Shown: piece after piece, positions 55,236-64,000 of the stretch
How positions within the stretch are numbered: the stretch's first letter is position 1
How the letters are laid out: each line of letters starts with the position of its first letter
Origin: Prunella strophiata
Lineage: Eukaryota > Chordata > Aves > Passeriformes > Prunellidae
Length of the DNA: 64,000 nucleotides
Reading direction: 5' to 3'
Assembly (NCBI GenBank): GCA_036583965.1
Contig: JAZBQD010000007.1
Location: 558,001-622,000, forward strand
The notes under the pieces: model-generated
The model's database searches: none
The model's input: the letters and a program-made list of their open reading frames with translations, nothing else
What the model was told of the DNA's origin: nothing
Program-made: the position numbers and the translations under genes

Positions 55236-55375
55236 CGTGTCCCCTTCCCACTCCCAGTGTCCCCTTCCCAGTGCCAATGTCCCCTCCCCACTTCCAATGT
55301 CCCCTTCCCATTCCCAGTGTCCCCTTCCCAGTGCCAATGTCCCCTCCCCACTTCCAATGTCCCCTTCCCAGTGCC
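55236..55375 (-). repeat. Degenerate 20-bp minisatellite related to the array at 62938
   Basis: About seven units such as cccagtgtccccttcccatt and ccaatgtcccctccccactt. This is the reverse complement of the ggacactgggagtggggagg unit found at the right end of the window, so related arrays flank the RFX5 3' region in opposite orientation. Confidence 0.8.
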
Positions 55376-55439
55376 CGCGCTCACAGACACGACAGCCGCA
55401 CTGCAGTGACTGGTTTTTACTGGTTTTTACTGGTGTGAC

Positions 55440-58400
55440 GCAGGGGACCCCATCCCTGTGCCCGCCCTCGTGTGTCCCTCGTGGTGCCCCGAGCAGGGCT
55501 GTCCCTGTGTGTCCCCCAGGGGGGACCCGGCCTGGCTGTGCTCCTGCTGTGCCAGCGCCTCCGGTGCCACCCTGGTGCCCGTCCTGCCATCCCTGATGAC
55601 ACTGACACGGACGGGAGTGACAGGCCTGGAGGGCATGGTGGCACTGCCAGGCCTGTCCTCAAGGGTGGCACTGCCCCTGGACGGGCAGTCCCTGACAGGG
55701 ATGGTGGCACTGCCACTGGTTGGTGTGTCCGTGATGGGGGGACTGCCGGTGACGTGCCTGTCCCCAGGGGTGGCACTGCCCCTGGATGGGCACTCCCTGA
55801 CAGGGATGGTGGCACTGCCACCCACAGACCTGGCCTCAGCATGGACGGTGGCACTGTCCCTGGATGGGCAGTCCCTGTCAGGGACGGTGGCACTGCCCCT
55901 GGACGGGCACTCCCTGACAGGGATGGTGGCACTGCCACAGGCCAGCGCGTCCCCGAGGGAGAGGATGGCACAGCTGGGCACCCTCGACTCCACGATGGTG
56001 GCAGTGACCCTGGGGATGGAGTCCCCAACGAGGACGGTGGCACTGACAAAGACGGGCGTGTCCACGATGGTGACAGTGCCCCTGCACAGGCTGGTCCTGA
56101 CGGGCACGGTGACACTGCCCAGGACCCTCCTGTCCATCACGGTGCCACTGAGAGTGACCAGCGCGTCCACGATGGTGGCAGTGCCCCTGGATGGGCAGTC
56201 CCTGATGGGGACGGTGGCACTGCCAGCCACCGTGCTCTCCCCAGCAGTGCCACTGCCCCAGAATGGGCTGTCACTAGCAGGGATGGTGGCACTGCTGGTG
56301 ACAGGTGTGTCCACGAGGGTGGCAGTGCCCCTGGACAGGCTGTCCCTGATGGGGATGGTGGCACTGCCAGAGACTGGCCTGTCCCCAAGAGTGCCACCAT
56401 CCCTGGAGGGGCAGTCCCTGCCAGGAGGGGTGCCACTGTCAGTGACCAGCCTGTCCCCAACGGTGCCACTACCACTGACTGGTCTGTCATCAGCAAGGAC
56501 AGTGGCACTGCCAGAGACTGGCACTGTCCCTGACCGTGCCACTGCCCCCAGCTGGGCTGTCCCTGGCAGGGACAGTGGCACTGCTCCTGCCCGGCCTGTC
56601 CCCAGTGCCAGGGGCCCTGGGTGACCTGTCCCTGACAGGGATGGTGGCACTGTCCCTGACCAGCCTGACTCCACTGCCACTGGCCCTGGGTGACCTGTCC
56701 CTGACGGGGATGGTGGCACTGCTCCTGCCTGGCCTGTCCCCAGTGCTGGCACTGCCCTTGCCTGGCCTGTCCCCACTGCCACTGTCTCTGGGTGACCTGT
56801 CCCTGACAGGGATGGTGGAAGTGGCCCTGCCTGGCCTGTCCCCAGTGGTGGCACTGCCCCTGCCTGCCTGGTCCCCAGCTGGCACTGGCCCTGGATGAGC
56901 TGTCCCTGACAGGGATGGTGGCACTGCCCCTGACTGGCCTGTCCCCAGTGGTGGCACTGGCCCTGAACGAGCTGTCCTTGCCAGGGATGGTGGCACTGCC
57001 CCTGACTGGCCTGTCCCCAGTGGTGCCACTGGCCCTGGATGAGCTGTCCCTGACAGGGATGGTGGCACTGCCAGACACTGGCTTGTCCCTGATGGGGACA
57101 GTGGCACTGCCCCTGCCTGGCCTGTCCCCAGTGCTGGCACTGGCCCTGGATGAGCTGTCCCTGACAGGGACAGTGGCACTGCCCCTAACTGGCCTGTCCC
57201 CAGTGGTGGCACTGGCCCTGAACGAGCTGTCCTTGCCAGGGATGGTGGCACTGCCCCTGACTGGCCTGTCCCCAGTGGTGCCACTGGCCCTGGGTGAGCT
57301 GTCCTTGACAGGGACGGTGGCACTGCCCCTGCCTGGCCTGTCCCCAGTGCTGGCACTGGCCCTGGATGAGCTGTCCCTGACAGGGACAGTGGCACTGCCA
57401 CCAGCTGGGCTGTCCCTGATGGGGACAGTGGCACTGCCCCTGCCTGGCCTGTCCCCAGTGGTGGCACTGCCCCTGCCTGGCCTGTCCCCAGTGCTGGCAC
57501 TGGCCCTGGATGAGCTGTCCCTGACAGGGACAGTGGCACTCCTGGTGACTGGCCTGTCCCCAGTGGTGGCACTGCCCCTGACTGGCCTGTCCCCAGTGCT
57601 GGCACTGCCCCTGCCTGGCCTGTCCCCACTGCCACTGTCTCTGGGCGACCTGTCCCTGATGGGGACGGTGGCACTGCCCCTGACTGGCCTGTCCCCATGG
57701 TGGCACTGCCCCTGCCTGGCCTGTCCCCAGTGGTGGCACTGGCCCTGAACGAGCTGTCCTTGCCAGGGATGGTGGCACTGCCCCTGACTGGCCTGTCCCC
57801 AGTGGTGCCACTGCCCCTGACTGGCCTGTCCCCAGTGCTGGCACTGGCCCTGGATGAGCTGTCCCTGACAGGGACAGTGGCACTGCCCCTGACTGGCCTG
57901 TCCCCAGTGGTGGCACTGCCCCTGCCTGGCCTGTCCCCAGTGCTGGCACTGGCCCTGGATGAGCTGTCCCTGACAGGGATGGTGGCACTGCTCCTGCCTG
58001 GCCTGTCCCCAGTGGTGGCACTGCCCCTGGATGAGCTGTCCCTGACAGGGACAGTGGCACTGCCACCAGCTGGGCTGTCCCTGACAGGGACAGTGGCACT
58101 CCTGGTGACTGGCCTGTCCCCAGTGCTGGCACTGGCCCTGGATGAGCTTGTCCCTGACAGGGATGGTGGCACTGCCCCTGACTGGCCTGTCCCCAGTGCT
58201 GGCACTGGCCCTGGATGAGCTGTCCCTGACAGGGATGGTGGCACTCCTGGTGACTGGCCTGTCCCCAGTGGTGCCACTGTCCTGGGATGAGCTGTCCCTG
58301 ACAGGGATGGTGGCACTGCCCCTGACTGGCCTGTCCCCAGTGGTGGCACTGCCCCTGGATGAGCTGTCCCTAACAGGGATGGTGGCACTGCCCCTGCCTG

Positions 58401-61400
58401 GCCTGTCCCCAGTGCTGGCACTGGCCCTGGATGAGCTTGTCCCTGACAGGGACAGTGGCACTGCCACCAGCTGGGCTGTCCCTGATGGGAATGGTGGCAC
58501 TCCTGGTGACTGGCCTGTCCCCAGTGGTGCCACTGCCCCTAGATGAGCTGTCCCTGACAGGGACACTGGCACTGCCCCTGACTGGCCTGTCCCCAGTGGT
58601 GGCAAAAACAAACTGCCCTGGATGAGCTGTCCCTGATGGGGACAGTGGCACTGCCCCTGCCTGGCCTGTCCCCAGTGCTGGCACTGGCCCTGGATGAGCT
58701 GTCCCTGACAGGGACAGTGGCACTGCCACTAACTGGCCTGTCCCCAGTGCTGGCACTGCCCCTGCCCAGCCTGTCCCCACTGCCACTGTCTCTGGGTGAC
58801 CTGTCCCTGATGGGGATGGTGGCACTGCCCCTGACTGGCCTGTCCCCAGTGGTGGCACTGTCCCTGCCCAGCCTGTCCCCAGTGGTGGCACTGCTCCTGG
58901 AGGAGCTGTCCCTGACAGGGATGGTGGCACTGCCAGTCACTGCTCTGTCCCCAGTGCCACTGCCCCTGGGTGAGCTGTCCCTGACAGGGACAGTGGCACT
59001 GCCCCTGGATGAGCTGTCCCTGACAGGGACAGTGGCACTGCTAGAGACTGGGTTGTCCCTGACAGGGATGGTGGCACTGCTCCTGCCTGGCCTGTCCCCA
59101 GTGGTGGCACTACTCCTGGATGAGCTGTCCCTGACAGGGACAGTGGCACTGCCACCAGCTGGGCTGTCCCTAACAGGGACAGTGGCACTCCTGGTGACTG
59201 GCCTGTCCCCAGCAGTGCCACTGGCCCTGGATGAGCCATTCTTGACAGGCATGGTGGCACTGCCACTGGACAAGCTGTCCCTGGCAGGGATGGTGGCACT
59301 GCCACTGACCAGCCTGTCCCTGACAGGGATGGTGGCACTCCTGGTGACTGGCCTGTCCCCAGTGGTGCCACTGTCCTGGGATGAGCTGTCCCTGACAGGG
59401 ATGGTGGCACTGCCACTGACCAGCCTGTCCCTGACAGGGACAGTGGCACTCCTGGTGACTGGCCTGTCCCCAGTGGTGGCACTGCCCCTGGATGAGCTGT
59501 CCCTAACAGGGATGGTGGCACTGCCAGTGACTGGCTTTTCCTTGCCAAGGACAGTGGCACTGCCACCAGCTGGGCTGTCCCTGATGGGAATGGTGGCACT
59601 CCTGGTGACTGGCCTGTCCCCAATAGTGCCACTGCCCCTAGATGAGCTGTCCCTGACAGGGACACTGGCACTGCCAATGACCAGCTTGTCCCCAGTGGTG
59701 GCACTGCCCTGGATGAGCTGGCCTTGACAGGGCCAGTGGCACTGCCACCAGCTGGGCTGTCCCTGACAGGGACGGTGGCACTCCTGGTGACCGGCCTGTC
59801 CCCAGCAGTGCCACTGTCCCTGTGTGAGCTGTCCTGCCTGGGGACAGTGGCACTGCCCCGGGATGAGCTGTCCCTGACAGGGATGGTGGCACTGACAGTG
59901 ACAGGCTTGTCCTTGACAGGGACAGTGGCACTGCCACCAGCTGGGCTGTCCCTGACAGGGATGGTGGCACTGCCCCTGGATGAGCTGTCCCTGACAGGGA
60001 CAGTGGCACTCCTGGTGACTGGCCTGTCCCCAGTGGTGGCACTGCCCCTGGATGAGCTGTCCCTGACAGGGATGGTGGCACTGCCCCTGGATGAGCTGTC
60101 CCTGACAGGGACAGTGGCACTGCCACCAGCTGGGCTGCCCCTGACAGGGACAGTGGCACTCCTGGTGACCGGCCTGTCCCCAGTGGTGCCACTGGCCTGG
60201 GATGCACTGTCCTTGATGGGGACAGTGGCACTGCCACCAGCTGGGCTGTCCCTAACGGTGCCACTGCCCCTGACCGGCCTGTCCTGAGTGGTGGCACTAA
60301 TCCTGGATGGACTGTCCTTGACAGGGATGGTGGCACTGCCACCAGCTGTGGGGACAGTGGCACTTCTAGTAACCGGCCTGTCCCCAGTGCCACTGGCACT
60401 GGAGGGGCTGTCCCTGACAGGGATGGTGGCACTGCCAGTGTCCAGCTTGTCCCCAACAGTGCCACTGGCCCTGGAGGGGCTGTCCTGCCTGGGGACAGTG
60501 GCACTGTCCCAGGATGGGCTGTCCCTGACAGGGATGGTGGCACTGCCCCTGGATGAGCTGTCCCTGACAGGGATGGTGGCACTGCCCCTGGATGAGCTGG
60601 CCTTGACAGGGCCAGTGGCACTGCCACCAGCTGGGCTGTCCCTGATGGGAATGGTGGCACTCCTGGTGACTGGCCTGTCCCCAGCAGTGCCATTGTCCCT
60701 GGGTGAGCTGTCCTGCCTGGGGACAGTGGCACTGTCCCAGGATGGGCTGTCCCTGACAGGGATGGTGGCACTGCCAGTGTCCAGCCTGTCCCCAGTGGTG
60801 GCACCACTCCTGGATGGACTGGCCTTGACAGGGACAGTGGCACTGCCACCAGCTGGGCTGTCCCTGATGGGAATGGTGGCACTCCTGGTGACTGGCCTGT
60901 CCCCAGCAGTGCCATTGTCCCTGGGTGAGCTGTTCTTGACAGGGCTGGTGGCACTGCCCTGGGATGGGCTGTCCCCACTGGTGGCACTGCCAGTGTCCAG
61001 CCTGTCCTCCATGGTGGCACTGCCCCTGGATGAGCTGTCCTTAACAGGGACAGTGGCACTGCCAGCAACTGGCCTGTCCTCAGTGGTGGCACTGCCACTG
61101 ACCAGTGTGTCCCCTGTGTCACTGCCCCTGGCTGGGCTGTCCTCAACAGGGGTGGTGGCAGTGCCAGTGTCCAGCTTGTCCCCAATGTCACTGGCCATGG
61201 GTGAGCTGTCCCTGACAGGGATGGTGGCACTGTCAATGTCTGGCTTGTCCTTCACAGGGACAGTGGCACTGCCACCACCAGGAGAGCCACCACTTGGGAC
61301 ACTGGCACTGCCACTGACCAGGCTGTCCCCAACGGGGACAGTGGCACTGCCACTGACCGAGCTGTCCTCAAGAGGGACAGTGGCACTGCCACCAGCTGGG

Positions 61401-62035
61401 CTGTCCCTGATGGGAATGGTGGCACTGCCACTGACCGGGCTGTCCCCAACGGGGACAGTGGCACTGCCATTGACCAAGCTGTCACTAAGGGGGACACTGG
61501 CACTGCCACTGACTGAGTTGTCCCCAAGGAGGACACTGGCACTGCCACTGACTGGGCTGTCACTAAGGGGGACAGTAGCACTGCCATTGACCGAGCTGTC
61601 CTCAAGAGGGACAGTGGCACTGTCACTGACTGAGTTGTCCCCAAGAGGGACAGTGGCACTGCCACTAACTGAGCTGTCCTCAAGAGGGACAGTGGCACTG
61701 CAATTGACTGGGCTGTCACTAAGGGGGACACTTGCAGTGCCATTCACTGGGCTGTCACTAAGGGGGACACTTGCAGTGCCATTCACTGGGCTGTCACTAA
61801 GGACGACAGTGGCACTGCCATTGACCAAGCTGTCCCCAAGAGGGACACTGACACTGTCACTGACTGAGCTATCCCCAAGGGTGACAGTGGCACTGCCATT
61901 GACCGAGCTGTCACTAGGGGGGACAGTGGCACTGCCATTGACTGAGCTGTCCCCAAGGGCGACAGTGGCACTGCCATTGACCAGGTTGTCACTAGGGAGG
62001 ACAGTGGCACTGTCACCGACCAGGCCATCCCCATC
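55440..62035. repeat. 6.6-kb minisatellite with 39-bp and 33-bp units, downstream of RFX5
   Basis: Units alternate between a 39-bp type (ctgtccctgacagggatggt, ggcactgcc, with gatgag or accagctggg variants) and a 33-bp type (ggcctgtccccagtggtggc, actgcccctgact). Because nearly all units are multiples of three and lack stops, long open frames appear in several frames on both strands. Units differ more at both ends (below 56550 and above 61000). It begins about 54 bp after the RFX5 stop codon. Confidence 0.95.
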
Positions 62036-62088
62036 AGCCACCATGTAAATGTAAACCTCAATGATGTACAACAACATATAAGCAGCAC

Positions 62089-62902
62089 CTAAAGGCCACA
62101 CACCTGTCCCAATCCGTGAAAGGTGGAAATGCCACCCCCGGGTGACCCCCGTGGGGGCGAATCCCCTCCCTCCTCCCCCTTGGGGACCTCCGTGTCCTCG
62201 GGTGACACCGCCGCGTCCTCGGGCCTCTTGCGGGGCCTCCCGCGCCTCCTCTTGTGCGCGGCGCCATCGCTGCCACCCTCCAGGGGACGCTTGGTGGCCC
62301 TGGCGCGCTGTCCCTCGCCGTCCCCTCCCGCGCGGGCGCCGCCGCCCGGGGGTCTCGGCCGCGGGGACCCCCAAAAGGGGAAGCAGAAAGTAGTTGAGCA
62401 AGGGGATGGAAGATGAGGGGGAATAAGAAGAAAAGAGGAGACGATGCAGCCACGGCGACAGCGCCGGCACAAGGGCAGAGGACCGCGACCACCTTCACGG
62501 TGCCAACAGAGGGACGCCAAGTCAGATTGGGCACCAGCAAGGGGGGCGCCGGGCGCCGCGGGGCGGCCGCGGGGCACGGGGGCAGCTCCGGGGACGGGAT
62601 GCGGGGCAGCAGCAGCGCAGGCCGCGCCACCAGCGCCGTCACCTGCGGGATGCTGGCCGGCCGCGCTTCGGCTCCGCGGCTTATTCTTCTCCGGCCGCGG
62701 CGGCGCGGGGACTTTGGGGACAGCGTCCTTCTTGGCCTGGGGCGAGGGAGGTGGCATCGGGGCTGGGGTCACCTCGGAGGGTCACCGCCCTGGCTCGGGG
62801 AGAGGGGTCTCACCTGCTCCTGGCTGCTGTCCGAGGGGTCCAGGCCGTTCTTTTTGGGGGCTGCGGGGGGGCGAGGGTCCTGGGGGGGCTTGTCCGTGTT
62901 TT
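62089..62902 (-). CDS. RFX5: RFX5, MHC class II regulatory factor, C-terminal exons (frame breaks)
   Basis: Two minus-strand exons: 62814-62902 (NTDKPPQDPR ... KKNGLDPSDSSQEQ) and the last exon 62089-62736 (AKKDAVPKVPAPPRPEKNKP ...). Diagnostic matches to vertebrate RFX5 are IPQVTALVARPALLLPRIP (human LQVNALVARLPLLLPRAP), GTVKVVAV and the AT-hook-like KRRRGRPRKRPED (human KRKRGRPRKK). RFX5 binds the X box of MHC class II promoters with RFXAP and RFXANK; the DNA-binding domain lies upstream, off the window. The last exon is not in one frame: the first part, the VTALVAR part and the GRPRK part need at least two shifts. The first is repaired by removing one G in gcggccggcc near 62660. IPLLNYFLLP in the third frame may match human VPIINMILP. 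I infer sequence errors in GC-rich DNA. The tail is much shorter than human. Confidence 0.85.
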
Positions 62903-62937
62903 CTGTGGGAGGAGGGGACGTGACCGGGGTGGCAGGG

Positions 62938-64000
62938 GACACTGGGAGTGGGGAGGGGACACTGGGAGTGGGAAAGGGACACTGGGAGTGGGGAGGGGAC
63001 ACTGGGAGTGGGGAGGGGACACTGGGAGTGGGGAGGGGACACTGGGAGTGGGGAGGGGACACTGGGAGTGGGGAGGGGACACTGGGAGTGGGGAGGGGAC
63101 ACTGGGAGTGGGGAGGGGACACTGGGAGTGGGGAGGGGACACTGGGAGTGGGGAGGGGACACTGGGAGTGGGGAGGGGACACTGGGAGTGGGGAGGGGAC
63201 ACTGGGAGTGGGGAGGGGACACTGGGAGTGGGGAGGGGACACTGGGAGTGGGGAGGGGACACTGGGAGTGGGGAGGGGACACTGGGAGTGGGGAGGGGAC
63301 ACTGGGAGTGGGGAGGGGACACTGGGAGTGGGGAGGGGACACTGGGAGTGGGGAGGGGACACTGGGAGTGGGGAGGGGACACTGGGAGTGGGGAGGGGAC
63401 ACTGGGAGTGGGGAGGGGACACTGGGAGTGGGGAGGGGACACTGGGAGTGGGGAGGGGACACTGGGAGTGGGGAGGGGACACTGGGAGTGGGGAGGGGAC
63501 ACTGGGAGTGGGGAGGGGACACTGGGAGTGGGGAGGGGACACTGGGAGTGGGGAGGGGACACTGGGAGTGGGGAGGGGACACTGGGAGTGGGGAGGGGAC
63601 ACTGGGAGTGGGGAGGGGACACTGGGAGTGGGGAGGGGACACTGGGAGTGGGGAGGGGACACTGGGAGTGGGGAGGGGACACTGGGAGTGGGGAGGGGAC
63701 ACTGGGAGTGGGGAGGGGACACTGGGAGTGGGGAGGGGACACTGGGAGTGGGGAGGGGACACTGGGAGTGGGGAGGGGACACTGGGAGTGGGGAGGGGAC
63801 ACTGGGAGTGGGGAGGGGACACTGGGAGTGGGGAGGGGACACTGGGAGTGGGGAGGGGACACTGGGAGTGGGGAGGGGACACTGGGAGTGGGGAGGGGAC
63901 ACTGGGAGTGGGGAGGGGACACTGGGAGTGGGGAGGGGACACTGGGAGTGGGGAGGGGACACTGGGAGTGGGGAGGGGACACTGGGAGTGGGGAGGGGAC
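62938..64000 (-). repeat. Pure 20-bp minisatellite in an RFX5 intron, continuing past the window
   Basis: About 53 copies of ggacactgggagtggggagg with almost no variation (one variant near 62970, gtgggaaagg). It ends ~35 bp before the acceptor of the exon at 62902. Open frames in it (386-397 codons) are repeat artefacts. Confidence 0.97.

Noticed and set aside
58937..62470. 1177-codon minus-strand frame linking RFX5-like IPLLNYFLLP to the GSATVP repeats
   Set aside because: The conserved KRRRGRPRKR segment of RFX5 lies in another frame and ends in a stop before the repeat. The long frame is a by-product of stop-free repeat units.
62769..63982. Three ~390-codon minus-strand frames of PPHSQCPLPTPSVPSPLPVS repeats
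   Set aside because: A pure 20-bp array is open in three frames at once, with the same peptide in each because 20 is not a multiple of three. It is intronic to RFX5.

Overview
This window is vertebrate nuclear DNA from a bird, probably a passerine and probably a gene-dense GC-rich microchromosome. The evidence is intron-split genes with vertebrate orthologues, CR1 LINE fragments of avian type, very short introns with GT-AG ends, CpG-island promoters and unusually abundant intronic minisatellites. The genes match the human 1q21 neighbourhood. There are no bacterial features.

The sequence is three contigs joined by two 500-N placeholder gaps (28715-29214 and 52026-52525). Contig A (1-28714) carries LIX1L (minus, 3' end off the window), PEX11B (plus, head-to-head with LIX1L), ITGA10 (plus, 30 exons, complete and intact), RNF115 (minus, 9 coding exons, complete) and the first five coding exons of POLR3C (plus, head-to-head with RNF115). 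Contig B (29215-52025) carries the last exons of PI4KB (plus) and ZNF687 (minus), convergent, then the ZNF687 promoter with a dense CCAAT-box array. Contig C (52526-64000) carries a CpG-island promoter with candidate minus-strand 5' exons, an array of GGGCGTGG boxes, a 6.6-kb minisatellite and the 3' exons of RFX5 (minus), whose intron holds a pure 20-bp minisatellite reaching the window edge.

The main unusual signal is that many tandem repeats straddle, and seem to grow from, exon boundaries. Twelve cases are listed in RNF115, POLR3C, PI4KB, ZNF687, PEX11B and ITGA10. In each, the intron or 3' UTR next to a real exon boundary holds one to about 60 extra copies of that exon end with its splice site or stop codon. 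The extreme case is PI4KB: the last ~40 nt of an exon plus its 5' splice site is repeated about 60 times over 4 kb.

Several points look like assembly problems. Two conserved exons are absent exactly where minisatellites lie: the PI4KB exon with the DRHNGN and DFG kinase motifs, and a ZNF687 zinc-finger exon. PEX11B, ZNF687 and RFX5 each carry apparent single-base insertions, mostly in short homopolymers. Gene order suggests contig B is inverted relative to its neighbours.

Functionally the genes are unrelated housekeeping or signalling genes: RNA binding (LIX1L), peroxisome division (PEX11B), collagen receptor (ITGA10), ubiquitin ligase (RNF115), RNA polymerase III subunit (POLR3C), Golgi PI4P synthesis (PI4KB), transcriptional co-regulator (ZNF687) and MHC class II transcription factor (RFX5). 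They share the window by conserved synteny, not by pathway.
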